A stretch of DNA of 27,159 nt from JACRPI01 sp041671005 (GTDB lineage Archaea; Nanobdellota; Nanobdellia; Woesearchaeales; DSVV01): contig JBAZCJ010000004.1 in NCBI GenBank assembly GCA_041671005.1, positions 1 to 27,159 on the forward strand, written 5' to 3'. Of the stretch, positions 6,443 through 14,754 are shown piece by piece. Under the pieces are notes generated by a model, which was not told where the DNA came from, did not search any database, and saw only the letters and a program-made list of their open reading frames with translations. How positions within the stretch are numbered: the stretch's first letter is position 1; each line of letters begins with the position of its first letter. The position numbers and the translations under genes are program-made.

Positions 6443-9040
6443 ATGGAACAGTACATTCATAAACAAGTGAGAGACATAATTTTTGGAGTTCTTAGCCCAA
6501 AAATGATTGTTAAAATGGCTAGTGCAAAGATTGTAACCCCTGAGTTATATGATAAAGAAGGGTATCCTGTTGATGGCGGACTTATGGATGTTCGTTTAGG
6601 TGTTATTGATCCAGGATTGAATTGTAAAACGTGCGGTTCAAAATTGAAAGAGTGTATTGGTCATTTTGGATATATTGAACTTGCACGGCCTATACTTCAC
6701 ATTAAATTTGTTGATCTTATAGTTACTTTGTTAAAATGTACTTGTAGAGATTGTGGAAAAATACTTATTCCTAAACAAAAAATGGATATTGCACTTCAGC
6801 AGCTTGTACTTGCAGAAGAAGAAGCAGGATTAGCTGGACGACGAGAACAAATTCGTGAAATTATTGCTTCATTAAAAACTATTAATAAATGTCCACATTG
6901 TAAAGCAAAACAATTCAAAATTGTTCTTGAAAAACCATCAACTCTTATTGAAAATGAAAAGCGATTGACACCTATTGAAATTCGTGCTCGTATGGAAAAA
7001 ATTTCAGATGAGGATTGTACTGTATTTGGGGTTAATCCATTATTTATGAGACCTGAATGGGCAATATTAACAGTTCTTCCAATTCCACCAGTTACTATGC
7101 GACCAAGTATTACTTTGGAAAGCGGTGAACGAAGCGAAGACGATCTTACTCATAAATTAGGAGACATTGTTCGTATTAATCAGCGATTATTTGAAAATAT
7201 TAATGCTGGAGCTCCGGAGATTATTGTTGAAGATTTATGGGATTTATTACAATATCACATTACAACTTTTTTTGATAATGAAGTTGCACAGTTGCCTCCA
7301 GCACGACATCGTTCAGGACAACCATTGAAAACATTAACTTCTCGAATTAAAAGTAAAGAAGGTCGTATAAGACATAATCTTGCAGGAAAAAGAACAAATT
7401 TTTGTGCTCGAACTGTTATTAGTCCAGATCCAATGATTGGACTTCATGAAGTAGGGGTTCCATTTATTGTTGCAATGAAATTAACTGTTCCTGAAGTTGT
7501 TCAACCATGGAATATGGAATATTTGAAAAAGTTTGTTCAACGAGGACCAAAAGAATATCCTGGTGCAAATTATATCGTTAGACCAGATGGCAGAAGAAAA
7601 AAGATTACAGATGAAATGAAAGAACAATTACTTGAAGAATTGCAGCCTGGTTATTATGTTGAACGTCATTTACTTGATGGCGATGTTGCAATTTTCAATA
7701 GACAGCCATCTCTTCACAGAATGAGTATGATGTGTCATCGTGTTCGAGTATTGCCAAATAAAACATTCCGATTAAATCCAGCAGTTTGTGTTCCTTACAA
7801 CGCAGATTTTGATGGTGACGAAATGAACTTGCATATTCCTCAAACAGAAGAAGCTCGTGCAGAAGCAGAAGTTCTTATGCAGGTAAGTACACAATTACTT
7901 TCTCCACGATATGGTTTAAGTATTATTGGTTGTGTTCAGGACGCAATTTCAGGCAATTATATGCTGACAAAATACATGAAAATGACTAGAGAAGATGCTG
8001 TTGAACTTTTACTTTCAGCACGTATTCTTGAAGTAAGTAGATTACCTAAAAAAGAAATAGTTACAGGTAAAGAAATTTTTAGTGTTCTTTTACCAGCAGA
8101 TTTTAACTTTGAAGGTCGTACTCGAGCATATGCTGGTGATGAGAAAAAAGATAAGATCAATGATGCAGTTGTTACCATTAAAGGAGGTAAGCTTTTATCT
8201 GGTGTTATGGATAAAGCAAATCTTGGAGAAGGTTCAGGTCTTATGCTTAAGAATCTTCATCAGCAATATGGTGCAGAGCAAACTCTTGAAATTCTTGGAA
8301 AAATGTTCAGATTAGGTATTGAGTCTTTATTGAAATTTGGATTTACTACTGTTATTTCTGATACAGATCTTCCAGATGAATCTAAAAAGAAAATCCGAGA
8401 AATTCTTGATGGATCTTATGTTGTTGTTGATGAACTCATTGAAACATATAGACAAGGAAAACTTGATGCATTCCCAGGAAGAACTGTGGAAGAAACTCTT
8501 GAATTACGAATACTTGAAAGATTAAACAATGCACGAAATGAAACAGGAAGTATTGTTTCACAAAATGCAGATCTTGGAAGTCATACTGCAATAATGACTT
8601 TGTGTGGTTCACGAGGAAATGCATTGAATCTTGCTCAAATGGCTGCATGTGTCGGTCAGCAAGCTATGAGAGGAAAACGAATTCAAAAAGGATATCGTGG
8701 TAGAACCCTTTCTTGTTTTCAACGAGGAGATCTTTCACCAAGTGCTCGAGGATTTATCAGATCAAGTTTTAAATCTGGTATGAGTCCTGCAGAATTTTTC
8801 TTTGGTGCAATGACTGGAAGGGATTCATTGATGGATACTGCTCTTCGAACACCTAAATCTGGTTATTTATACAGGCGACTTGCAAATGCACTTCAGGATA
8901 TGTGTGTTGCATACGATGGTAGTGTTCGAGATGCAAATGGCATGATTGTCCAATTCAAATATGGAGACGATGGTATTGATGTTTCCAAAAGTGAAAAAGG
9001 AAAACTTAACGTTCAACGGCTTATTGCAAAAGTGGAATGA
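6443..9040 (+). CDS. rpoA': DNA-directed RNA polymerase subunit A'
   Basis: The large catalytic subunit (N-terminal part of the split beta'-like subunit), 865 aa. Zinc-binding pairs are seen near the N-terminus ('CKTCGSKLKECIGHFG', 'CTCRDCGK', 'CPHCK'). The catalytic Mg motif 'NADFDGDEMN' places the three aspartates at about residues 455, 457 and 459. 'RPEWAILTVLPIPPVTMRPS' and 'RHNLAGKRTNFCARTVISPD' match the clamp and switch regions. The ATG at 6443 is chosen because GGTGA at 6433-6437 is spaced five bases before it; an in-frame GTG at 6434 overlaps that site. No intein is present. The bridge-helix region 'SGMSPAEFFFGAMTGRDSLM' is intact. Confidence 0.97.
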   Translation: MEQYIHKQVRDIIFGVLSPKMIVKMASAKIVTPELYDKEGYPVDGGLMDVRLGVIDPGLNCKTCGSKLKECIGHFGYIELARPILHIKFVDLIVTLLKCTCRDCGKILIPKQKMDIALQQLVLAEEEAGLAGRREQIREIIASLKTINKCPHCKAKQFKIVLEKPSTLIENEKRLTPIEIRARMEKISDEDCTVFGVNPLFMRPEWAILTVLPIPPVTMRPSITLESGERSEDDLTHKLGDIVRINQRLFENINAGAPEIIVEDLWDLLQYHITTFFDNEVAQLPPARHRSGQPLKTLTSRIKSKEGRIRHNLAGKRTNFCARTVISPDPMIGLHEVGVPFIVAMKLTVPEVVQPWNMEYLKKFVQRGPKEYPGANYIVRPDGRRKKITDEMKEQLLEELQPGYYVERHLLDGDVAIFNRQPSLHRMSMMCHRVRVLPNKTFRLNPAVCVPYNADFDGDEMNLHIPQTEEARAEAEVLMQVSTQLLSPRYGLSIIGCVQDAISGNYMLTKYMKMTREDAVELLLSARILEVSRLPKKEIVTGKEIFSVLLPADFNFEGRTRAYAGDEKKDKINDAVVTIKGGKLLSGVMDKANLGEGSGLMLKNLHQQYGAEQTLEILGKMFRLGIESLLKFGFTTVISDTDLPDESKKKIREILDGSYVVVDELIETYRQGKLDAFPGRTVEETLELRILERLNNARNETGSIVSQNADLGSHTAIMTLCGSRGNALNLAQMAACVGQQAMRGKRIQKGYRGRTLSCFQRGDLSPSARGFIRSSFKSGMSPAEFFFGAMTGRDSLMDTALRTPKSGYLYRRLANALQDMCVAYDGSVRDANGMIVQFKYGDDGIDVSKSEKGKLNVQRLIAKVE

Positions 9041-9051
9041 GGTAATGTACT

Positions 9052-10185
9052 ATGGAAGAACCATATAATGAATATAAGGATTTGTTATCCATATCAATTT
9101 TACAAGAGATTATAACTCAGACAAAAGGTTTTGCTAAAACTAAAACTAAAAAGATTCTTGATCTTGCAGTTGAAGAATATAATGCAATGCAAGTTGAATC
9201 AGGAGAATGTGTTGGGATAGTTAGTGCTGAATCTATTGGTGAACCAGGGACACAGATGACTTTGAACACATTCCACTTTGCAGGAGTTTCTGAAATGAAC
9301 GTTACTACAGGTCTTCCTCGTATTATTGAAGTTCTTGATGGTTCTCGATCATTAAGTACTCCAATGATGGAAATTTATCTTCAAGAACCGTACAAAAGTG
9401 GTACAGATTTGAAAAAGGTTGCACAGCTTATCAAAGAAACAACGTTACAGGATATTGCATCTGAATTTTTAATTAATATTCCTGATACATTTATTGAAGT
9501 AAAACTTGATGTTACAAAAATGAGTTCAATTTCTTTGAATGCAGATAAAGTTCAAAAATTGATGGATGTTTCATTGAAAGGAGCTAGTGTTAAATTAAAA
9601 GAGGATTCTCTGATTATTAAACCAAAAGGTAAAGATGTTTCTGTTAATGAATTATACAAACTCAAAGAAAAAGCAAAGTTAGTTTATATTGCAGGTGTTA
9701 AAGGTATTAAACAAGTTCTTCCTGTTAAACGAGGTCCTGAATTTATTATTGTTACAGCAGGCAGTAATTTGAAATCTGTTTTTGATTTGGAATTTGTTGA
9801 TGGAGCACGAACTGTTAGTAATGATATTTTTGAAATTTATGATGTTTTAGGTATTGAAGCAGCTCGAGAAGCAGTTGTTCGAGAAGTTTTCAAGATTATT
9901 ACAGAACAGGGATTGAATGTTGACGTCAGACATCTTATGCTTGTTGCAGACACTATGTGTGTTACAGGAAAATTGAGAGGTATTACTCGATATGGTATTG
10001 TTAGTCAAAAATCCAGTGTTTTGGCAAAAGCGTCATTTGAGACACCTATTAAACATATAATTAATGCAGCACTAGTTGGAGAAAAAGATGATCTTAACAG
10101 TGTTGTTGAGAATGTTATGATTAATCAACCTGTTCCAGTTGGTACAGGATTGTTGCGTCTGATAACAAAAGACGTGAAAAAGTGA
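9052..10185 (+). CDS. rpoA'': DNA-directed RNA polymerase subunit A''
   Basis: The C-terminal part of the largest subunit, 377 aa, completing the catalytic centre with A'. The trigger-loop segment 'VGIVSAESIGEPGTQMTLNT' followed by 'FHFAGV' is intact. 'VDVRHLMLVADTMCVTGKLRGI' and 'SSVLAKASFETPIKH' match the conserved cleft and jaw region near the C-terminus. A GAGGT site at the rpoA' stop (about 9039-9043) lies roughly eight bases before the ATG. Separate A' and A'' genes are typical of archaea. Confidence 0.96.
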   Translation: MEEPYNEYKDLLSISILQEIITQTKGFAKTKTKKILDLAVEEYNAMQVESGECVGIVSAESIGEPGTQMTLNTFHFAGVSEMNVTTGLPRIIEVLDGSRSLSTPMMEIYLQEPYKSGTDLKKVAQLIKETTLQDIASEFLINIPDTFIEVKLDVTKMSSISLNADKVQKLMDVSLKGASVKLKEDSLIIKPKGKDVSVNELYKLKEKAKLVYIAGVKGIKQVLPVKRGPEFIIVTAGSNLKSVFDLEFVDGARTVSNDIFEIYDVLGIEAAREAVVREVFKIITEQGLNVDVRHLMLVADTMCVTGKLRGITRYGIVSQKSSVLAKASFETPIKHIINAALVGEKDDLNSVVENVMINQPVPVGTGLLRLITKDVKK

Positions 10186-10195
10186 GGAGAATACA

Positions 10196-10471
10196 ATGGT
10201 AGACAAAGAAATAAGCATTGAAGAATTAAAGGGATTGATTAAATCAGATAAAGCTGTTCTTGGAACAGAAAGAACACTTAAGCTTCTTAAGGCAGGTACT
10301 GCAGAACAAATTTTTATCTCTAGTAATTGTCCAGAAGACATTAAAAAAGATCTTGAATATTATGCTAAACTTGCAGGGACACCAATTATGTACTTAAAAT
10401 ATCCTAACGATGAAGTTGGGATTCTTTGTAAAAAGCCATATCCAGTTTCAGTTTTAAGTATTAGTCAATAA
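10196..10471 (+). CDS. rpl30e: Ribosomal protein L30e
   Basis: A 91-aa L7Ae/L30e-fold protein. The pattern 'AVLGTERTLKLLKAGTAEQI' with 'IFISSNCPEDIKKDL' and a late 'DEVGILCKKPYPVSVLSI' is typical of L30e, an RNA-binding protein of the large subunit. It sits directly after rpoA'' in the conserved archaeal order. The preceding GTGAGGAG (10183-10190) overlaps the end of rpoA'' and provides the ribosome site. Confidence 0.93.
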   Translation: MVDKEISIEELKGLIKSDKAVLGTERTLKLLKAGTAEQIFISSNCPEDIKKDLEYYAKLAGTPIMYLKYPNDEVGILCKKPYPVSVLSISQ

Positions 10472-10475
10472 AACA

Positions 10476-10898
10476 ATGACAAAGATATTGTATACTCAAG
10501 AGCTTATGGGTACTATGGCTCTTTTTGATAGGATTACACGTGTTCAATTGAAAGATTGTTTTGAAGATAACAATCATCTTTTGACCTTTGTTGTTAATCA
10601 TGAGGATCTAGGTAAAGCAGTTGGTACTAAAGCAATTTTTGTTAGAAAACTTGAAGAGCTTTTTAAACGGAAAATTAAAATTGTTGGATTTCATTCAGAT
10701 ATTAAAGAATTTGTAAAATATCTCATTTATCCTCTTCGCGTTTCTCTCGTCGAAGTCGAGAATGGGACTATGATACTTAAAGATGAAGATAGAAAAACAA
10801 AAAGTTTATTAATTGGCAGAAATGCCCAGAACCTACGTAACACAGAATCGATTATACAGCGATATTTTTCGGAAATTAAGGAAATTAAGGTTGAATAA
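10476..10898 (+). CDS. nusA: NusA-like KH-domain transcription factor
   Basis: A 140-aa archaeal NusA, which consists only of the two KH RNA-binding domains and lacks the N-terminal polymerase-binding part of bacterial NusA. 'LLTFVVNHEDLGKAVGTKA' is the first KH loop (a GxxG-like 'GKAVG'). 'KSLLIGRNAQNLRNTESII' carries the second ('IGRNAQN'). The position between rpl30e and rps12 is the conserved archaeal one. No clear Shine-Dalgarno site precedes the ATG, which follows the L30e stop by four bases, so translation may be coupled. An internal ATG at 10506 is possible but would remove conserved N-terminal residues. Confidence 0.92.
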   Translation: MTKILYTQELMGTMALFDRITRVQLKDCFEDNNHLLTFVVNHEDLGKAVGTKAIFVRKLEELFKRKIKIVGFHSDIKEFVKYLIYPLRVSLVEVENGTMILKDEDRKTKSLLIGRNAQNLRNTESIIQRYFSEIKEIKVE

Positions 10899-10901
10899 AA
10901 A

Positions 10902-11321
10902 ATGGGAAAAAAAGCACGCGGATTAAATGCAGGAAAAAAATTAAAAAAACGAAGACATCAATTTAAAAAGATAAGTAGAACTGTTCTTCGATTGAGATCA
11001 GATCCTCTTGGCGGTTCACATCAAGCACGTGCAATTGTTCTTGAAAAAATTCAACTTGAAGCAAAGCAACCAAATTCAGCTATGCGTAAATGTGCTCGAG
11101 TTCAGCTTACTAAAAATGGGAAACAGGTCACTGCGTTTTTACCTGGTGATGGCGCAACAAAACTAGTTGATGAGCACGATGAAGTTATTATCGAATGTAT
11201 TGGTGGTAAAGTTGGTCGAGCAAAAGGAGATATTCCTGGCGTTCGATGGCAGGTTATTAAAGTTAATGATCAATCTCTTAATGCATTGCTTAGGGGAAAA
11301 ATAGAAAAAGCTAGAAAATAA
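10902..11321 (+). CDS. rps12: Ribosomal protein S12
   Basis: A 139-aa archaeal/eukaryotic-type S12 (uS12). It contributes to decoding at the A site. 'LEAKQPNSAMRKCARVQLTK' is the near-universal S12 segment around the streptomycin-site lysine, and 'AFLPGDGA' follows. It begins three bases after nusA and is followed by S7 after nine bases, the standard str-operon pair. Confidence 0.97.
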   Translation: MGKKARGLNAGKKLKKRRHQFKKISRTVLRLRSDPLGGSHQARAIVLEKIQLEAKQPNSAMRKCARVQLTKNGKQVTAFLPGDGATKLVDEHDEVIIECIGGKVGRAKGDIPGVRWQVIKVNDQSLNALLRGKIEKARK

Positions 11322-11330
11322 AGTGAAACT

Positions 11331-11927
11331 ATGGAAATTAAAGTATTTAATCAATGGTCTGTACAAGGAATTGTTGTTAATGATTTAGGGTTACAACCTT
11401 ACATTAGTTTACGACCTGTTTTTGCACCAAAAACAGGTGCACGTTATGCAGGGAATAAATTCCATAAATCAAAAATTAACATTGTAGAACGATTGGTTAA
11501 TAAATTAATGATTCCTGGTCACAAAGGAAAAAAACATTTTAAATCTAGCGGTCATATTACAGGAAAAGCATCTGGCGCATATGAAATGGTTAGTCAATGT
11601 TTTGAAATTATTGCGCAAAGAACAAATAAAAATCCTATTGAAGTATATGTTAAAGCAATAGAAAATGCAGCTCCTCGTGAGGAAATTATTACTATTGAAT
11701 ATGGAGGAGCACGATATCCTAAAGCAGTTGAATGTGCACCTCAACGACGTATAGATCTTGCATTGCGTTATTTTGTTCAGGGAAGTTTTCAGAAAGCTTT
11801 TAATAATAAAAAACCATTTGTTCAATTTCTTGCTGATGAAATTATTGCTGCATTTCAGAGTAGTTCAACGTCTATTGCTATTGCAAAGAAAAATGAACTT
11901 GAACGACAAGCTGACAGCAGTAGGTAA
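11331..11927 (+). CDS. rps7: Ribosomal protein S7
   Basis: A 198-aa uS7 of the archaeal type, which nucleates the small-subunit head. 'KINIVERLVNKLMIPGHKGK' and 'NPIEVYVKAIENAAPREE' match archaeal S7, and 'RRIDLALRYF' lies in the expected C-terminal helix. GTGA four bases before ATG provides the ribosome site. In many archaea EF-2 and EF-1alpha follow here. Instead the operon stops and an unrelated HAD gene starts from its own promoter. Confidence 0.96.
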   Translation: MEIKVFNQWSVQGIVVNDLGLQPYISLRPVFAPKTGARYAGNKFHKSKINIVERLVNKLMIPGHKGKKHFKSSGHITGKASGAYEMVSQCFEIIAQRTNKNPIEVYVKAIENAAPREEIITIEYGGARYPKAVECAPQRRIDLALRYFVQGSFQKAFNNKKPFVQFLADEIIAAFQSSSTSIAIAKKNELERQADSSR

Positions 11928-11930
11928 AGA

Positions 11931-11938
11931 TTAATATA
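11931..11938 (+). promoter_or_regulatory. TATA box of the HAD gene
   Basis: TTAATATA lies about 29 bases upstream of the ATG at 11964, directly after the S7 stop. It predicts a transcript with a leader of at most a few bases. A T-rich stretch (11943-11961) between it and the gene could also end the ribosomal transcript. Confidence 0.45.
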
Positions 11939-11963
11939 CTCCATTTTCTTATATTTTTTTTAT

Positions 11964-12623
11964 ATGATTAAAGCTGTTATTTTTGATGTTGATGGGACTA
12001 TGGCAAATAGTGAGCATCTTCACAGACGAGCATTTAATATTCTTTTAAAAAAGTATAATTTAAAAATTGATAAATCTTTATGGCAAACTCAATTTATTGG
12101 TACAGGTTCACGTCATATTGCGGAATGGATGATTCATCATTATCATTTTCCAGAGACTGTGGATTCTTTTGTTGAAAAAAAACAGCAGTTATATCAAAAA
12201 CTTATTGCACAACATCCTGTCAAATCAGTTGTTGGTTTTAAAAGATTTTTTTCTAAACTTGAAAATTATGGTTATAAAATAATTGTGGCAAGTAGTGGAC
12301 ATCATAATAATATTGTGAGTACTTTACATGCAATACATATTGCACATGTTCCTATTGTTTCAATAAATGATGTGCATTTTCGTAAACCTCATCCTCAAAT
12401 CTTTCACATAGCTGCACAACGGTTGGGTGTAAAACCATTAGAATGCATTGTTTTTGAGGATTCAGTAGTTGGGATAGAGGCAGCACATCGTGCAAGAATG
12501 AAGGTTATTGCGCTTTTAACAACCACTCCAAAATCTATTTTAATAAAATTAAAACCATACATGATGATTAAAGATTATAGAGCAGTAGATTTAAATAGTT
12601 GTTTTTTTAGAAAGAAGGTATGA
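11964..12623 (+). CDS. HAD-superfamily hydrolase (beta-phosphoglucomutase-like phosphatase)
   Basis: A 219-aa HAD enzyme. Motif I is 'FDVDGT' (nucleophile Asp8, acid Asp10). A helical cap follows ('HRRAFNILLKKY'). Motif II is 'VASSGH'; motif III is the lysine of 'FRKPHPQIF'; motif IV is 'FEDSVVGIEAA'. This combination is typical of phosphatases and phosphomutases acting on small phosphorylated metabolites such as sugar phosphates; the substrate cannot be read from sequence. It starts a two-gene unit: its stop codon overlaps the next ATG by four bases (ATGA). Confidence 0.88.
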   Translation: MIKAVIFDVDGTMANSEHLHRRAFNILLKKYNLKIDKSLWQTQFIGTGSRHIAEWMIHHYHFPETVDSFVEKKQQLYQKLIAQHPVKSVVGFKRFFSKLENYGYKIIVASSGHHNNIVSTLHAIHIAHVPIVSINDVHFRKPHPQIFHIAAQRLGVKPLECIVFEDSVVGIEAAHRARMKVIALLTTTPKSILIKLKPYMMIKDYRAVDLNSCFFRKKV

Positions 12624-13015
12624 ACAGGAAAAAACTGCATGAATATCATACTAAGACTTTGTTTTTATTATTTCTTTTTGTTGCAATGCTTGGATTAAGT
12701 GTTCTTGTATTACAGGGTTGGTTTCAGGATGTAACTGGTGCAGTGACTGCAACTGCGGAATATACTGCCTGTACTGATTACGGTAATTATATTATTTTAA
12801 GTAATGATGCTGGTTGGAATCGTGTTAAAAAAGATATTTGTACAGGAGTTGGTAATCAATATATTCGAAAAGCTGCGTGTGTTTTACGTGAAGAAACAAT
12901 AGAACATAATGAATATACTTTTGTTTATACAAAAGTTGCATATTGTGAGGATATTAATGGTGTTCGGGGAAGTTGTATGGTAGATAGTAATAATGCCGCG
13001 TATTGTCTAGAATAG
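12620..13015 (+). CDS. Small membrane-anchored, cysteine-rich extracellular protein
   Basis: I do not recognise this 131-aa protein. A basic N-terminus (MNRKKLHEYHTK) precedes one hydrophobic helix (about residues 13-34), then 'GAVTATAEY' and a hydrophilic domain of about 90 residues. The domain holds six cysteines (in 'TACTD', 'DICTG', 'AACVL', 'AYCED', 'GSCMV', 'AYCLE'), an even number that would suit three disulfides outside the cell. The DsbA-like protein encoded at 26591 could oxidise such a protein; that link is inference. Translation is probably coupled to the upstream HAD gene, with AAGGT before the ATG. Confidence 0.7.
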   Translation: MNRKKLHEYHTKTLFLLFLFVAMLGLSVLVLQGWFQDVTGAVTATAEYTACTDYGNYIILSNDAGWNRVKKDICTGVGNQYIRKAACVLREETIEHNEYTFVYTKVAYCEDINGVRGSCMVDSNNAAYCLE

Positions 13016-13022
13016 ATTGTTT

Positions 13023-13080
13023 CGAATTTACCCTGCTGCTTGCAGTGATTTGGGATTATTATTCTTGTAGGGTAAATTCG
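13023..13080. repeat. Palindromic intergenic element 1
   Basis: A perfect 12-base terminal inverted repeat, CGAATTTACCCT (13023-13034) and AGGGTAAATTCG (13069-13080), encloses a small hairpin CTGCTTGCAG and the segment TGATTTGGGATTATT. TTGGGATTATTA (13050-13061) is also complementary to TAATAATCCCAA (13087-13098) outside the element, so alternative foldings exist. The same internal layout (small hairpin, then A/TTGGGATTATT) recurs in the neighbouring element and near 18.7 kb. Confidence 0.7.
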
Positions 13081-13117
13081 TAACACTAATAATCCCAATC
13101 GTAAAGGACATATATAT

Positions 13118-13162
13118 CCAAAATACCCCCCTGTTTGCGGTGATTGGGATTATTTATTTTGG
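13118..13162. repeat. Palindromic intergenic element 2
   Basis: CCAAAATA (13118-13125) and TATTTTGG (13155-13162) bound a core CCCCCTGTTTGCGGTGATTGGGATTATT, given here in shortened form, which aligns with the core of element 1. GATTGGGATTATT (13142-13154) is a perfect 13-base complement of AATAATCCCAATC at 13088-13100, joining the two elements into one nested structure. The rest of 13016-13242 has only the promoter of the next gene. Confidence 0.6.
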
Positions 13163-13213
13163 AGATAATTATTAATTCTGTTCTCTTTTTTTGATTTAAT
13201 TTTAGCAAAACAC

Positions 13214-13221
13214 TTATATTT
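13214..13221 (+). promoter_or_regulatory. TATA box of the FNR-like gene
   Basis: TTATATTT is centred about 26 bases before the ATG at 13243. The spacing predicts a leaderless mRNA, and no Shine-Dalgarno motif precedes the start. Confidence 0.55.
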
Positions 13222-13242
13222 TGAACAATCTTCTCCTTATAT

Positions 13243-13941
13243 ATGCAAGCAACTATTAGAAAAATAGAGCAATTAACAGATGATGTTAAATTGTTTACAT
13301 TATCTCTTGAAGAATCTTTTTCTTTTATTCCAGGACAATTTATTATGCTTTCATTGAAAGATAATAATGGGCAGGTACTGAAACGTGCTTATTCTATTGC
13401 GTCTTCTCCCTTACAAAAAAATTCAATTGATTTATGCATTAAAATTTTACCTGATGGAAAAGCTACACAAATTTTGAACACTCTTCCCGTTGGTACACAA
13501 TTAGAAATTCAAGGCCCTTATGGTAAAGCGTCTTTTGACAAAACAAAAAAGTATGAACTGATTCTTATTGCAAATGGTTGTGGCATTGGTGCTGTGCGTA
13601 GTATTTTGTATGATTTATTTGAATCTAAATACGATAGTCCTGTATGGTTATTTTATGGGTTTAGGTATGATAAAGATTTTTTGTTCAAACAGGAATTTAG
13701 CCATTTTGAAGAGAAATATTCAACATTCCATTTTATTCCTATTATGAGTAAACCGGGGCAACATTCTGATCCAGATATTGATGTTGGTCATGTTGATACT
13801 GTTCTTCCCATGTATATCATAGATGCATCTCATAAAGAAGTGTTTATTTGTGGTTCTGCACCTATGGCAAAAGGAGTAATTACTGTTTTAAGTAAAATTG
13901 GCTTTTCAAAAGAACAGATTAAAACTGATGCATGGAGTTAA
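13243..13941 (+). CDS. FAD/NAD(P)-binding oxidoreductase of the ferredoxin reductase family
   Basis: A 232-aa two-domain flavoprotein. The N-terminal FAD-binding barrel has 'FIPGQFIMLSL', the FAD signature 'RAYSIASSP' (R-x-Y-S), and the phosphate-binding 'GKATQILNTLPVG' with 'QGPYG'. The C-terminal NAD(P)-binding domain shows 'IANGCGIGAVRSIL' and 'VFICGSAPMAKGV', and ends 'DAWS'. There is no iron-sulfur domain, so it would pass electrons between NAD(P)H and an external partner such as a ferredoxin or flavodoxin. No partner gene is adjacent. Its stop overlaps by four bases the stop of the convergent gene at 13938. Confidence 0.85.
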   Translation: MQATIRKIEQLTDDVKLFTLSLEESFSFIPGQFIMLSLKDNNGQVLKRAYSIASSPLQKNSIDLCIKILPDGKATQILNTLPVGTQLEIQGPYGKASFDKTKKYELILIANGCGIGAVRSILYDLFESKYDSPVWLFYGFRYDKDFLFKQEFSHFEEKYSTFHFIPIMSKPGQHSDPDIDVGHVDTVLPMYIIDASHKEVFICGSAPMAKGVITVLSKIGFSKEQIKTDAWS

Positions 13942-14438
13942 CTATTAAGATATTTTTCAAACACTTTTCTATATGCTCCATGTTGTTGGTCTGTATATAC
14001 TTTTTCTGCTTCGGATTCAAGTGTCCACGAAGAATCATGATATGTTTGTCCTAATTTTTCTATTCCAGATATGGCTCTTTTACATCTTATTTTTATTCTT
14101 TTCAATATTCCTTCAAGGACTTGTTCTCTTTCATTATATCCTTCTGCAATGACTGGTGCGATTAATTTTGTAAACAAATCAATTGCACTTTCTCTTGTAG
14201 TAGGATCAGATTTAATGGCATTTATTGCAGCTTTTCTTAATGGTCTATCTTTGTTATACGTTGCTTCCATTAATTCATATAAAATTTGTTCAGCATGATA
14301 TTTTAAGGTACTTAATCGTCTTGTATAATTAGGATCAGTATTACATTCTTGTTCAGGATGATATGCTGTATTAATTCCTGCTAATAATTGTCGTGTTATT
14401 ACTCTTGTTAACATATTTCCTAAGTAAATATATTTCAT
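13938..14438 (-). CDS. Uncharacterised helical protein
   Basis: I do not recognise this 166-aa protein. It is soluble, predicted mostly helical and charged, with 'YHAEQILYELMEATYNK' and 'ILKRIKIRCKRAI' as long amphipathic stretches. No catalytic motif is obvious. It lies last in a minus-strand run after the endonuclease V-like gene and the SemiSWEET gene, 44 bases after the latter, and converges on the FNR-like gene. Codon use resembles its neighbours, so it is likely a real gene rather than a shadow. Confidence 0.65.
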   Translation of the reverse strand: MKYIYLGNMLTRVITRQLLAGINTAYHPEQECNTDPNYTRRLSTLKYHAEQILYELMEATYNKDRPLRKAAINAIKSDPTTRESAIDLFTKLIAPVIAEGYNEREQVLEGILKRIKIRCKRAISGIEKLGQTYHDSSWTLESEAEKVYTDQQHGAYRKVFEKYLNS

Positions 14439-14482
14439 TTAAAAAGGTCATGAAGAATTCTTTCATAATGCTTTTATACTGC

Positions 14483-14737
14483 CTATTTGCGATAGACGAT
14501 TTTCATTATACATAATGTTCCATTAAGAATAAATGTTACAATGTTTGCAGAAATAATTACCCAATCCATTTTACTGATTCCATAAAATAGCCATAAAAGA
14601 ACTCCTACGGTTAATACTCCTAAATATCCCCAGGCAAAATCATCTAAACTTTTTGTTTTTATTGCTTTGATAATTTGAGGGATAGCTGCAATTGTTGTAA
14701 GTAATCCTCCAACATATCCTATAATTTCCCAATTCAT
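14483..14737 (-). CDS. SemiSWEET-type PQ-loop sugar transporter
   Basis: An 84-aa protein with three hydrophobic helices (about 5-24, 35-55, 60-80), the size of bacterial SemiSWEETs. The first helix carries the proline-glutamine pair ('IAAIPQIIKAIKTKS', P20-Q21). The second segment 'WGYLGVLTVGVLLWLFYG' matches the family, and the third has an Asn ('ISANIVTFILNG'). SemiSWEETs work as homodimers moving sugars down a gradient. The start follows the preceding gene by 17 bases with no clear Shine-Dalgarno site. Confidence 0.88.
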   Translation of the reverse strand: MNWEIIGYVGGLLTTIAAIPQIIKAIKTKSLDDFAWGYLGVLTVGVLLWLFYGISKMDWVIISANIVTFILNGTLCIMKIVYRK

Positions 14738-14754
14738 ATTTTCTTGAGTTACGT

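Noticed and set aside
6443..9040. Intein in rpoA'
   Set aside because: The catalytic region reads straight through at normal length with no inserted domain.
13023..13080. Simple transcription terminator after the Cys-rich protein gene
   Set aside because: The stem is not followed by a T run, and the same element type occurs between divergent genes near 18.7 kb.
13023..13162. CRISPR-like repeats
   Set aside because: The repeats are inverted, differ in sequence and are not regularly spaced; no cas gene is present.
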